DNA of 64,000 bases, from positions 496,001-560,000 of the forward strand of contig JADJCM010000002.1 in NCBI GenBank assembly GCA_016703225.1, given 5' to 3'. The notes below the pieces were generated by a model. That model was not told where the DNA came from, ran no database searches, and worked only from the letters and a program-made list of their open reading frames with translations. Numbering within the stretch: position 1 is the first letter of the stretch; each line of letters begins with the position of its first letter. This DNA comes from Lysobacterales bacterium (lineage in GTDB: Bacteria > Pseudomonadota > Gammaproteobacteria > Xanthomonadales > Ahniellaceae). A program made the position numbers and the translations under genes. Shown piece after piece: positions 7,122-16,103 of this stretch.

Positions 7122-9827
7122 TCACCACAGGCGGACGCGATCCGGCGCGCGCCCATACACGGCCTCGAAGCCGGCGCGGGCCACCTCGATCCGTTCCGGG
7201 GTCAGGTCGCCACGAAGATCTTCGGGCAGCGCCGCACGGGCCGCGTCGATCTGCAAGAGGCTCGGGTGATCGGGTCCGAGGCGTTTCACCAGCGCGGCAC
7301 GGACGGTTTCGAGTTCGGCTGCGGCTTCGTTCCACCGGCCGAGATCGACCAGCAGAAACGCACGCTGGGCCCGGATTCGTTCGACGGCATGGGTGCTAGG
7401 CGCGCCGGCTGGCTGGGCCACGGCGATCGCACGTTCGATCGCGGCTTCGGCCGCGGAGGCGTCGCCCGTCCGCAAGGCAAAGGCCGCATGCGCCTGATCA
7501 AGGAACTTGCGATACGGGCCTTGAAGGTTCTGGTCGAGGTCGGCGAAAGCGGTGTCGAGTTGTGTTTTCCAGCGCTCGGCCGACGTCTGGTCTCCCGCAA
7601 GCAGTGCCGCGTACAGGGCGCCGTAGCTGGCGATGAACCACGGCGCCGGCGGCAGACGACGGGTCTCGGTCCATTCGAGCGTTCGTGTTGCCATAGCCAT
7701 GGCTGCGTCGGTCCGGCCGATCGCCGCGAGGTCGATGACCTGGTCCGCCCATAACATCTGCCGGAACCGCCCGTCGGCCAAATCGGCGATGCCTTCGGTG
7801 GTGTCGGTCGCTTCACGCAGGGCGACTGCGGTCCGTGGGTCGCCGAAACGCGCGGTGACATTGGCTGCGAGCTGGCGCAGACGGAACCAGGTGGCATGGT
7901 TCTGGCCGAGATTGCGTTCTGTTTGTGAAGTGAGCTGGCGAATGGCCGGGGCCAGGTCGGCATAACGCTCGCGCGCCCACCACGACGACAACAGATTCCA
8001 CTGCGTGTTCAGCTGTTCGGTGCGCGAACGGCGATCCGGGTGTGCAGCATCGAAGTCGAGAACGGCGCGAAGCAGCGGTTCGGCTTCATCCATGCGCCCC
8101 GAGGCCTGCAGAAACATGGCGTATTGCTCCGACGAGTTCAGCGTTTGCACGCCGGGCTCGGGTTCGGCCGACCGGGCCAAGGCCAGGCTGCGCCGGATCG
8201 CCCGTTCCGCTTCCTGCGGTTCCCCCTGGTCGCGATCGACCATGAACTGCACTTCCTGCGCCAGAGCTTCCACGGCCGGCATTGGGGTGCCGGTGCCGAG
8301 TTGCTGCAATGCGGCGGCAAGGACCTGTTCCGCGGCCTCCGTTTGCTTCAGTTGCCGCAGGCTGTCGGCCCATTCGATGCGGCAGGTGATGGCGAGTTCA
8401 TGGCCGGCACCGTACACCTGGTCGGCAAGCGGGCACGCTGCTTCCAGGTTGGCCCGCCGGGGTTCGTACTGGCGCAGGTCAAGGCGCATCCGCGCCAGCA
8501 TCTTCAACAACTCGTGGCGGAGGGCGGGTTCCATGCCGGTTTCGGCGCGCACGCGACGTTCGCCCTCCGCGACCAGCGCTTCCGCGGGCACAGGTTGACC
8601 GTGGTGGACCTCCGGATCGATGGTGGCAAACAGGTCCATCAGGAACGTGCGGACCGCGGTGGCACGCACGGCCTCGCGCGCGGCTTCGCGGGCTTGCCAT
8701 GCGGTGGTGGCGGCGCCGGCCAGGATCGCCAGCAACACGGCCGCTGCCGCGGAGACGGCCCAGCGGTTACGGCGCAGGAACTTGCGCGCGCGATACCAAG
8801 AGCCCCCCTGGCGTGCCGCTACCGGCTGGCCATTGCGCCATGCATCGAGATCAGCGATCAGGGCATCGACGCCCGGATAACGCTGGTCCGGTTCCTTTTC
8901 AAGGCAACGCCGGCAGATCGCGTCGAGGTCGGCATCGGGCTGCCCGGTGTCGCGGGTGGCCGGTGCCGGCACCTCCTCGCAGACCCGGCGCACCAACTCG
9001 GCGATGGGCAGGCCGGACAACGCCAGCGGATCCCGCCCGGACAACACGCGGTGCAGCAGGGCGCCGAGGGCATACACATCGGTGCGCGTGCCCACCGGTT
9101 CACCGCGCAATTGCTCCGGGGCCGCGCAATGGGGCGTTGCTGCGAGATCCTGTGTTTCCGAAGGGCCGGCGCCGTCCGAAAGCACCTTCGCGATGCCGAA
9201 ATCGAGCAGGAAGGGTTGGTCCGCACCGTCCACGAGGATGTTCGCCGGCTTGATGTCGCGATGGACGACGAGTTCGCGATGCGCGAGCGAGACGGCGTCG
9301 GCGATGGCTCGGAATACGGCGAGCCGGGTTGCCCGGTCGGGCTGGCGGGTTTCGAGCCAGCGGTCGAGCGGCTGCCCGTCGATCCAATCGGTGACCAGGA
9401 ACGGCCCCAGCGCGGGGTCATCGCCGGCGTCGAGCAGGCGCGCGATCGCCGGATGTACCAGCCGAGCGAGCACCTGCCGTTCCTGTTCGAGGCGACGCGC
9501 CGTGCCGGCCCGGTCGGTGCGGAAGAACTTGATCGCGACTTGCTTCCGGTAACTGCCGTCGGCGCGTTCGGCCAGCCACACTTCGCCCATGCCGCCGCGA
9601 CCGATCGGACGCAGCAGCGACCACGGGCCCACGCGCTGTCCGGATTGCCGGGCGGGCGCGGTTTCGAGGAATCCCCGGGAGGCCTCGATGTCCTCGAGCC
9701 AACCTGCCGCATCGCGGGCGAGATCAGCGGAGACCGCGGCCAGTTCCGCAAGCGCCGCGGCCCGGCCATCGGGTGCCAGCGCCAGCAGGCGATCGACGGC
9801 GGCCTCGAGTTCTTCGAACGGGCGCAC
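7122..9827 (-). CDS. serine/threonine protein kinase with C-terminal TPR region (module 1)
   Basis: 901-residue membrane kinase. Residues 1-65 are a helical N-terminal segment. The kinase domain has GRGGMGEV (76-83), the ATP lysine in VAIKFF (Lys100), catalytic loop HRDIKPAN (189-196) and DFG (209-211), all intact. One membrane helix lies at about 352-375, followed by roughly 500 residues of TPR-like helical repeats outside the membrane. GTG start, 11 nt after the ECF sigma gene stop, so the two are co-transcribed. By analogy with PknT/EcfP (Vibrio) and PknS/EcfK (Xanthomonas), it may phosphorylate the adjacent sigma factor; that link is inference. Confidence 0.9.
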   Translation of the reverse strand: MRPFEELEAAVDRLLALAPDGRAAALAELAAVSADLARDAAGWLEDIEASRGFLETAPARQSGQRVGPWSLLRPIGRGGMGEVWLAERADGSYRKQVAIKFFRTDRAGTARRLEQERQVLARLVHPAIARLLDAGDDPALGPFLVTDWIDGQPLDRWLETRQPDRATRLAVFRAIADAVSLAHRELVVHRDIKPANILVDGADQPFLLDFGIAKVLSDGAGPSETQDLAATPHCAAPEQLRGEPVGTRTDVYALGALLHRVLSGRDPLALSGLPIAELVRRVCEEVPAPATRDTGQPDADLDAICRRCLEKEPDQRYPGVDALIADLDAWRNGQPVAARQGGSWYRARKFLRRNRWAVSAAAAVLLAILAGAATTAWQAREAAREAVRATAVRTFLMDLFATIDPEVHHGQPVPAEALVAEGERRVRAETGMEPALRHELLKMLARMRLDLRQYEPRRANLEAACPLADQVYGAGHELAITCRIEWADSLRQLKQTEAAEQVLAAALQQLGTGTPMPAVEALAQEVQFMVDRDQGEPQEAERAIRRSLALARSAEPEPGVQTLNSSEQYAMFLQASGRMDEAEPLLRAVLDFDAAHPDRRSRTEQLNTQWNLLSSWWARERYADLAPAIRQLTSQTERNLGQNHATWFRLRQLAANVTARFGDPRTAVALREATDTTEGIADLADGRFRQMLWADQVIDLAAIGRTDAAMAMATRTLEWTETRRLPPAPWFIASYGALYAALLAGDQTSAERWKTQLDTAFADLDQNLQGPYRKFLDQAHAAFALRTGDASAAEAAIERAIAVAQPAGAPSTHAVERIRAQRAFLLVDLGRWNEAAAELETVRAALVKRLGPDHPSLLQIDAARAALPEDLRGDLTPERIEVARAGFEAVYGRAPDRVRLW

Positions 9828-9838
9828 GGTGGCCGCGC

Positions 9839-10441
9839 TCAGGATCCGGATGCGGCCGGATCGGACAGCGCGCGGAACAACCAGGCGCGGGCCTTGGTCC
9901 AGTCGCGACGGACCGTCGCCGGATCACGCCCCAGCACTTCGCCCACTTCCTCCTCGGTCAGGCCACCAAAGAACCGCAGTACGACGGTTTGCGCCAGCCG
10001 CGGGCTGGCCTGTTCCAGTTGTGCCAACGCCTGGTGAACGGCGAGGGCCTGCACGGACACCTGTTCGTCGGTGTCGGCCAGCGTGATGTCGTCAAGCGGC
10101 ACGTGCGCGGCGCCTTCGCCACGTTTGCCGGCAAGGGTGCGTCGCGCCCGGTCGATGATGATCTGGCGCATCGACTGCGCCGCGAGCGCGAAGAAGTGCG
10201 CCGGGTCCGTGGGTGCCTCGATGTGCGCCGCGCTGAGTTTCAGGTAGGCCTCGTGCACGAGACCGGTGGTATCAAGCGTGGCGGAGGCATTCAGGGACTG
10301 CCGGTGCTTGCGCGCAACGCTGCGCAGTTCCCCGTGCAGCACGGCGAACAACTCGGCCATGCGCGTGACCGACCGCGCCCGGTCGGCCAGGGTGGCGGTG
10401 AGCGTGGCGAAGGTGTCGGGCGGCAGGTCGGTCGGGTCCAC
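9839..10441 (-). CDS. ECF sigma factor, TIGR02999/ECF43-like (module 1)
   Basis: 200-residue sigma-70 family factor with region 2 (LVHEAYLKL, then HFFALAAQSMRQIIIDRARR) and region 4 (VVLRFFGGLTEEEVGEVLG, then TVRRDWTKARAWLFRAL). Where typical ECFs have acidic DAED before LV(Q/H)E, this one has DTTG with Thr59, as in the ECF43 group whose activity is switched on by kinase phosphorylation. GTG at 10441 gives the family length; the longer frame runs into the divergent gene. It sits before a kinase gene and diverges from an exported beta-helix gene. Confidence 0.87.
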   Translation of the reverse strand: MDPTDLPPDTFATLTATLADRARSVTRMAELFAVLHGELRSVARKHRQSLNASATLDTTGLVHEAYLKLSAAHIEAPTDPAHFFALAAQSMRQIIIDRARRTLAGKRGEGAAHVPLDDITLADTDEQVSVQALAVHQALAQLEQASPRLAQTVVLRFFGGLTEEEVGEVLGRDPATVRRDWTKARAWLFRALSDPAASGS

Positions 10442-10532
10442 CGGCGGATTATGGCGGTCGCTCCGCCCGGATGCGCGGTTTTTCCGGGTTCCTGCGATAC
10501 GGCATTCAAGACCCCGACCAGGAGCCCCTGCC

Positions 10533-12020
10533 ATGACCCGATCCACTCGCTTTCCGATCCGCTGGACCGCCCTGCTGGTGCTGGTCCTGATCCCCATCCT
10601 TTGCCAGGCTCCGGCCTCCGCCGCGACATTGACCTGGCCGGGCAGCGCCCCCTGTGACACGACCCTTCAGGCCTGCGTGGACGCCGCTGCGATCAACGAT
10701 GTGGTGCAGATCGGCAGTGGTGCCGGCGAGATCACGGACTCGCTGGTGATCTCGAAGCCGATCACGCTGCGCAGCGCGCCGCTGGCGCGCGGGCGCTTTC
10801 GGAACACCACCGTCAGCATCCAGTCGTCCTTTGCTGGCACCGGCAATGTCAATGTGCTGGAGAATGTGCAACTGATCAACACGCCGATCTCGGTCAGCCT
10901 GGGCAGCAACGAGCCGATAGATCAGCACGTGGTTGAACTGAATCAACTGGACATTTCCGGCCTGGCCGGCCTAACGGCGGGGATCTCGGTCGCCACGCCG
11001 CAGACGGCCTCGCAGAAGACCCTGCGCATTCGCCACCTGCGTTTCGTGGGCGGTCATGGCGTGGGCTACAATGGCAGTCCGCCGTCTGTTTCCGTGGAAA
11101 TCGCCGACAGCCAGTTCATCAAGACGACCGTGGAGCGTGACCCAGTTACGTTCGTGCTGGACGGCAACCAGCAGTTCAGGTTTCGACGGAATCGAATCGA
11201 ATCCCTGAATCACGATATCGGAGCTTGCTTGACCCTTCACGCGCTCGCTGGCGCGACCGTCAGTGCAGAGATCGACCGCAACCTCATCAACGGTTGCGAA
11301 GCGGGGGTCAGCTTGGTCGCCCAATCCGGCGCAACAGCATTGCAAGCCAGGGTCCGCAATAACACGATCCGCACGCGGCTGTTCGGTGTCACCGTTTCGG
11401 GCACTTCGGCGAGCGCAGAGGTGGACAACAATATCTTCTCAAGGGTCGCGACGTTTGGCGTGGAAAAGTTCGCTGGCGCGCAGGTGCTGGCTGCGCACAA
11501 TCTCTATCACCAGACGCCGCAGACCTTGGTTGGTGAAATCGGCTGGGTGGTGGCAGACCCGTTGTTTGCGTCAACCTACGATTTTCATCTGACTCCGGCT
11601 TCGCCGGCGATCAATGCCGGACTTGCGTCATCGATCCCTGCAGGCGGTGATTTCGACGGTGTGACCGGCACGGTTCCGACCATTGGTGCCCACGACTATC
11701 AATTCGGCGGCGCCGACCTGCATAGGGCGACGGCTGAAAACTCCGTCTCCAACATCACCAACTTGCCCACGTCGATGTCGCGGCCGTTGAGTGAGGTCAT
11801 GGTGCAGAGCGTGATCGAAGGTTTCCCATTGCCGGCTTGGGCACCCAACCATTTGGGCGTATACAGCTTCATCACAGCGCCGTCTCGCACGGTGATTTTC
11901 AGCCAGAACCAACAGTCGATTTCGCCACCGCGGCAGTTCTTCGTGCTCGACAGCAATCGCCACCAGACGCTGTCGCATACAGCCGATGTGAGCAATATCA
12001 GTGCGCATGTCGCTACTTGA
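10533..12020 (+). CDS. exported right-handed beta-helix protein, upstream part of a frameshifted gene (DUF7452-type repeats)
   Basis: 495 residues as read, with an N-terminal signal peptide (about 1-32, ending ASAA). The body looks like a right-handed parallel beta-helix (many NNxI / RNxI turns), resembling the protein encoded at 39151-41238. After about residue 410 it enters a DUF7452-like module (FVLDSNRHQTLSHTADVSN), then stops at AHVAT in the middle of that module. The next module residues continue in another frame from 12016, so the intact gene would run to 12520. Divergent from the ECF sigma gene of module 1. Confidence 0.75.
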   Translation: MTRSTRFPIRWTALLVLVLIPILCQAPASAATLTWPGSAPCDTTLQACVDAAAINDVVQIGSGAGEITDSLVISKPITLRSAPLARGRFRNTTVSIQSSFAGTGNVNVLENVQLINTPISVSLGSNEPIDQHVVELNQLDISGLAGLTAGISVATPQTASQKTLRIRHLRFVGGHGVGYNGSPPSVSVEIADSQFIKTTVERDPVTFVLDGNQQFRFRRNRIESLNHDIGACLTLHALAGATVSAEIDRNLINGCEAGVSLVAQSGATALQARVRNNTIRTRLFGVTVSGTSASAEVDNNIFSRVATFGVEKFAGAQVLAAHNLYHQTPQTLVGEIGWVVADPLFASTYDFHLTPASPAINAGLASSIPAGGDFDGVTGTVPTIGAHDYQFGGADLHRATAENSVSNITNLPTSMSRPLSEVMVQSVIEGFPLPAWAPNHLGVYSFITAPSRTVIFSQNQQSISPPRQFFVLDSNRHQTLSHTADVSNISAHVAT

Positions 12021-12520
12021 ACTGGGCGCCGCTGAATGGCAATCCGTTCGCCAAACCCGTGGTGGTGCAGCGCGCGGTGCCCGTGGGTGGCGTGCTGAAT
12101 GATCATCCCATTGGTGTCTGGTACGACAGCTTCAACGCCCGCTGGGCGGTCTTCAATCAAGATATGGTCGTCATGCCGCCAGGGGCGATGTTCGATGTCA
12201 CATTGGCCAATGACTTCGTGCCCTATGCCTTCACCGCGGCGGCCGCAGTCAGCCCCAGTCTGGACTTGATCCTGGACCACCCGCTTCTGAACAATTCCCC
12301 CTGTGCAGCCGTATTCGTTACGCCCGTTTTCCAAGGCACCTACTTGCCTTCCACCGTGCATGTACGCTATCGACCGACGACCCATGATGGTGGGCGCTGG
12401 ACGGTATTGCGCGGGGATGGCGAACTGTTTCAAAGCGGCATGGACATGAACGTTTATGTGGATCCCGTGCGCTCCAGATCCTGCCTTTCGGACGGCTTGT
12501 TCGGCGACAGTCTGGAATAG
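12016..12520 (+). pseudogene. downstream part of the frameshifted beta-helix gene
   Basis: Reads LNWAPLNGNPFAKPVVVQ onward in the -1 frame relative to 10533-12020. It completes the DUF7452-like module (LNGNP, HPIGVWYD, RWAVFNQD, MPPGAMFDV) and a second one (LDHPLLNNSPCAAVFVT, VHVRYR). The end GLFGDSLE resembles the C-terminal DGFE-type motif of neighbouring exported proteins. Either one base is missing near 12015 in the chromosome, or this is a sequencing or assembly error. Confidence 0.7.
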
Positions 12521-12540
12521 GTGCGCCAAGGGTGCCGTCG

Positions 12541-12567
12541 GCGCACTTGACCGACCGTCAAGTGCGC
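12541..12567 (+). terminator. 11-bp perfect stem hairpin after the beta-helix gene
   Basis: GCGCACTTGAC (12541-12551) and GTCAAGTGCGC (12557-12567) pair perfectly around CGACC, 21 nt after the stop at 12520. No T run follows, so termination strength is uncertain. Between it and the Pho box at 12786 I see no gene. Confidence 0.5.
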
Positions 12568-12785
12568 ACCGGACGGTTTGGGCCGCCTACGAATCGATGG
12601 GCCATACGGATTTCGGCGGCTTTGGCGGGTGGTGGCTTGAGCGCCGAGGCGCTTGGCCGCTCCTAAGCTTGGCGATGCGGGTGCAGGGGGATGGGACCGA
12701 ATCGCCGCTGCGAGGCCGACTGGACGCGCTGACCGGGCTCGGGCCGGTCATGATTCCGACACGCTGTCGCAACAAATCGGCGGCG

Positions 12786-12819
12786 GTGTCATAAAGCAGT
12801 CAAATCCCGGCAATACAGT
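12786..12819 (+). promoter_or_regulatory. Pho box and -10 region of the porin-pst operon
   Basis: GTGTCAT (12786-12792), spacer AAAG, CAGTCAA (12797-12803) matches the PhoB consensus CTGTCAT-N4-CTGTCAT at 6/7 and 5/7. A TACAGT hexamer at 12814-12819 lies 10 bases after it, the spacing of PhoB-activated promoters that lack a -35. The ATG of the porin follows at 12852. Confidence 0.7.
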
Positions 12820-12851
12820 GCGCGCCCGTCCGTCACCCTGGGGTCGCCGCT

Positions 12852-13964
12852 ATGTCACATATTCGTCGTTTGTCCGTTCTTGCCGTTGCCAGTGCGCTTT
12901 CCCTGCCGGCGCATGCCGAGTACCAGTTCGATCGCATTGGCGAATATGACGCTTTTGTGGACGGTGTCCTGCAGACCGATGCCAACTGGTTCGACGACGA
13001 CCATCGTGATTTCGTCAACGATGCCGAGTTCCGTCGTGCCGAGATCATCTTCCGCCTGAAGAACGAGAAGAACACCGAGTTCTACGTCGGCTACGACCCG
13101 CGTGCCGACAAGTGGCTTGATGTCTACGCCAAGTTCATGATGGGCCCGGGCGGCCAGGTTCGCGTCGGCCAGTACAAGCAGAACATGAACATGGAAGAGC
13201 TGATCTCGACCAAGAGCATCGACTTCGTGTCGCGAGCGCTCCCGAACCTGTTCACGATCGGACGCCGTCTCGGCGTCGACTACATGCAGTTCGGCAGCAA
13301 TTGGACGGCATCGATCGGTGTGTACGATCGCGAGTTGACCAACAATGCCGGCAAGGGCACCGGCGTCATCGCCCGTGCCACCTACGCGCCGATCTACGAA
13401 CTCGAGGAAACGCTGCATTTCGGTATCGCGGCGCTGTCGCAGGAACAGGCCAAGGGCGTCGCACGCTTCTCCACCCGCCCGGAAGCCGATCTCGCGAATT
13501 TCCGATTGGTCGACACCGGTAATCTGGCGGGGGCCGAGCGCAACAACCAGATCGGACTCGAAGCCGCCTACTCGAATGGCCCATGGGCGGTGCAGGGCGA
13601 ATACCTGCGCGCCGATGTGTCGCGCGGCGCCGGCTTCGACAACTATGTGGCTGACGGCTACTACGTGTACGGCACCTGGTTCGTGACCGGCGAGTTCAAG
13701 ACCTACAAGCAGGGCGTGTTCAGCTATCCGGTGCCGAACGATCCGGGCAAGGGTGCGCTGCAACTCGGCCTGCGCTATTCGGCGGTCAACCTCGACGATG
13801 GCGCCGTGCTCGGTGGTGAGGAACAGAACTGGACCGTCGGTGCCAACTGGTACTGGCGCTCGAACTTCAAGCTCTCGCTCGACTACACGGCGGTGAGCAG
13901 CGAGAAGGCGGGCGTTTCCGACGACCCCAATCTCGTTACCGCCCGCTTCCAGTTCATGTTCTGA
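12852..13964 (+). CDS. phosphate-selective porin (OprO/OprP family)
   Basis: 370-residue outer-membrane beta-barrel with a signal peptide (1-22, cleavage after AHA) and a terminal aromatic residue (ARFQFMF), as expected for BAM-inserted barrels. The N-terminal strand segments (EFRRAEIIFRLKN, YVGYDPRAD, VRVGQYKQ) and the LISTKSIDFVSRALP-type loop are typical of the OprO/OprP family that takes up phosphate or polyphosphate. First gene after the Pho box and 10 nt from pstS, consistent with phosphate starvation control. Confidence 0.9.
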   Translation: MSHIRRLSVLAVASALSLPAHAEYQFDRIGEYDAFVDGVLQTDANWFDDDHRDFVNDAEFRRAEIIFRLKNEKNTEFYVGYDPRADKWLDVYAKFMMGPGGQVRVGQYKQNMNMEELISTKSIDFVSRALPNLFTIGRRLGVDYMQFGSNWTASIGVYDRELTNNAGKGTGVIARATYAPIYELEETLHFGIAALSQEQAKGVARFSTRPEADLANFRLVDTGNLAGAERNNQIGLEAAYSNGPWAVQGEYLRADVSRGAGFDNYVADGYYVYGTWFVTGEFKTYKQGVFSYPVPNDPGKGALQLGLRYSAVNLDDGAVLGGEEQNWTVGANWYWRSNFKLSLDYTAVSSEKAGVSDDPNLVTARFQFMF

Positions 13965-13974
13965 GGACACGACC

Positions 13975-14994
13975 ATGTTGCGCATGCTCAAGAGCAAGTT
14001 GCTCGTCGCCCTGGTTGCGCTCAGCGCCTGCGGCATCGCCCCGGCCGCCGACGTGATCGGCGCCGGATCGAGCTTCGTTTACCCGGTCATGGCCAAGTGG
14101 TCGGCCGACTATCGCGCCGTCACCCAGACCAGGATCAACTACCAGGCCATCGGCTCGGGTGGTGGCATCGCCCAGATCAAGGCCAGGACGGTCGACTTCG
14201 GCGCGTCCGACAAGCCGCTCGATACCGCCGAACTGGCCGCCGCCAACCTGGTGCAGTTTCCGCTGGTGATCGGCGGCGTGGTGCCGGTGGTCAATGTCGC
14301 CGGCGTCACGCCGGGTGGCATCCGCTTCAACGGCCCGGTGCTGGCCGACATCTTCCTCGGCAAGATCAAGCGCTGGAACGATGCCGCCATCGTCGCGCTC
14401 AATCCGGGCGTCACCCTGCCGGATCAGGCGATCACGGTCGTGCATCGCTCGGATGGCTCGGGTACTACCTTCAACTTCACCAATTACCTGGCCAAGGTCA
14501 GCGGCGAGTGGAAGAGCAAGGCGGGCGAGGGCATCACCGTGCGCTGGCCGGTCGGTATCGGCGGCAAGGGCAATGAAGGCGTGTCTGCTTACGTGAAGCA
14601 GATCAAGGGCGGCATCGGTTATGTCGAGCTGACCTACGCGCTGCAGAGCAAGTTGAGCTACGCGCTGCTGCAGAACGCAGCCGGCGAGTTCGTCGCGCCG
14701 AACGAAGAGAGCTTCCAGGCCGCCGCCGACAGCGCCGAGTGGGACAAGGCGCAGGACTTCAACCTGGTGATCACCAATGCGCCCGGCGCCAAGGCCTGGC
14801 CGATTGCCGCAACCGTGTTCGTGATGATGTCCAAGCAGCCAAAGAACGCCGAGAATGCGAAAGCCGCGCTCGCCTACTTTGACTGGGTGTTCGCCAACGG
14901 CGCCGCGCAGGCGAGTGCGCTGCATTACGTCTCGCTGCCGGCCAAGGTGCAGGCGCAGGCGAAGGCGCACTGGACGGGGGCGTTGAAGTACTAA
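13975..14994 (+). CDS. pstS: phosphate ABC transporter substrate-binding protein PstS
   Basis: 339-residue periplasmic phosphate-binding protein. After a leader it starts the mature fold with ADVIGAGSSFVYPV; the phosphate-binding residues lie in GSGGG (about residues 58-62), DFGASDKPL and HRSDGSGTTFNFTNYL. The leader contains LSAC (possible lipobox) and also an APAA-D signal peptidase I site, so lipidation is uncertain. Delivers phosphate to PstCAB. A 143-nt spacer with inverted repeats separates it from pstC. Confidence 0.95.
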   Translation: MLRMLKSKLLVALVALSACGIAPAADVIGAGSSFVYPVMAKWSADYRAVTQTRINYQAIGSGGGIAQIKARTVDFGASDKPLDTAELAAANLVQFPLVIGGVVPVVNVAGVTPGGIRFNGPVLADIFLGKIKRWNDAAIVALNPGVTLPDQAITVVHRSDGSGTTFNFTNYLAKVSGEWKSKAGEGITVRWPVGIGGKGNEGVSAYVKQIKGGIGYVELTYALQSKLSYALLQNAAGEFVAPNEESFQAAADSAEWDKAQDFNLVITNAPGAKAWPIAATVFVMMSKQPKNAENAKAALAYFDWVFANGAAQASALHYVSLPAKVQAQAKAHWTGALKY

Positions 14995-15000
14995 GCATCC

Positions 15001-15118
15001 GACTCCCTCCCTTGCGCGCGCAGCGCGGAGGGGAGGGTTGGGGAGGGGTGCTTCAGGCATCGCCGAAGAGCGACCCCCTCCCGGCCTCCCCCTCGCTGCG
15101 CGAAGGGGAGGAGTTTCA
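15001..15118. repeat. GGGGAGGG-type inverted repeat pair in the pstS-pstC spacer
   Basis: Two imperfect palindromes: CCCTCCC...GGGGAGGG around a GC-rich core in the first half, and CTCCCCCTCGC TGC GCGAAGGGGAG in the second. Sequences of this type are dispersed in many Lysobacterales genomes and often sit between operon genes. It may attenuate or stabilise the pstS mRNA 3' end so that PstS is made in excess over PstCAB. Confidence 0.6.
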
Positions 15119-15137
15119 GCCTCGCGGGATTGCAGTC

Positions 15138-16103
15138 ATGCAGGAAACCCTCATCGCCGCCGCCGAACGGCGCGCATCGCGCGATGCGCGCCACGACCGC
15201 AGCTTCCGCTGGATGCTCGCGGGCGCCGGGCTGTTCGTGTTGCTCGCGCTCGGCGGTGCGGCCTTGTCGATGTTGTGGGGCGGGCGCGAAGCGTTCGCGA
15301 CCTTCGGCTTCGACTTCATCACCAGCGCGCAATGGGATCCGATCGGCCAGCAGTTCGGCGCATGGGTACCGATCTACGGCACGCTCGTCACCGCGGCGAT
15401 CGCGATGATCATCGCCATCCCGATCAGCTTCGGTATCGCGTTGTTCCTGACCGAAGTCGCACCGACCTGGCTGCGCACGCCGGTCGGTACCGCGATCGAA
15501 TTGCTGGCCGGCATTCCGTCGATCATCTACGGCATGTGGGGCCTGTTCGTGTTCGTGCCGATGCTGGCCGAGCATGTTTATCCCTGGGTGGATGCGAACC
15601 TCGGCCAGTGGCCGATCGTCGGCAGCCTGTTCGCCGGGCCGCCGCTCGGCATCGGCACGCTGACCGCGGGCCTGGTGCTGGCGATCATGGTCGTGCCGTT
15701 CATCTCCTCGGTGATGCGCGACGTGTTCCTGACCGTGCCGACGCGACTGAAGGAATCGGCCTATGCACTTGGCTCGACGCGTTGGGAAGTGGTCTGGGAT
15801 GTGGTGTTGCCGTACACGCGTTCGGCGGTGATCGGCGGCATCTTCCTCGGCCTTGGGCGTGCGCTCGGCGAGACCATGGCGGTCACCTTCGTGCTCGGCA
15901 ACGCGCATGAACTCTCGACCTCGCTGCTGATGCCGGGCAACTCGATCGCCGCCACCATCGCCAACGAATTCGCCGAAGCCGACACCGATCTCTATCGCAG
16001 TTCGCTGATCGCGCTCGGCTTCCTGTTGTTCGTGGTCACTTTCATCGTGCTCGCGGTGGCCAAGCTGATGCTGCGTCAGCTCGCCAAGCGGGAGGGCAGC
16101 TGA
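15138..16103 (+). CDS. pstC: phosphate ABC transporter permease PstC
   Basis: 321-residue inner-membrane permease with six hydrophobic helices and the EAA-loop region PTRLKESAYALGSTRWEVVWDV followed by GIFLGLGRALGETMAVTFVLGN, the PstC signature. Start at 15138 (MQETLIAA) was chosen because upstream codons lie in the repeat. Its stop overlaps the pstA start (TGATG). Forms the channel with PstA. Confidence 0.95.
   Translation: MQETLIAAAERRASRDARHDRSFRWMLAGAGLFVLLALGGAALSMLWGGREAFATFGFDFITSAQWDPIGQQFGAWVPIYGTLVTAAIAMIIAIPISFGIALFLTEVAPTWLRTPVGTAIELLAGIPSIIYGMWGLFVFVPMLAEHVYPWVDANLGQWPIVGSLFAGPPLGIGTLTAGLVLAIMVVPFISSVMRDVFLTVPTRLKESAYALGSTRWEVVWDVVLPYTRSAVIGGIFLGLGRALGETMAVTFVLGNAHELSTSLLMPGNSIAATIANEFAEADTDLYRSSLIALGFLLFVVTFIVLAVAKLMLRQLAKREGS

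Noticed and set aside
8040..10037. 665-residue plus-strand frame opposite the module 1 kinase
   Set aside because: Antisense of an intact kinase with all catalytic motifs; no recognisable protein features.
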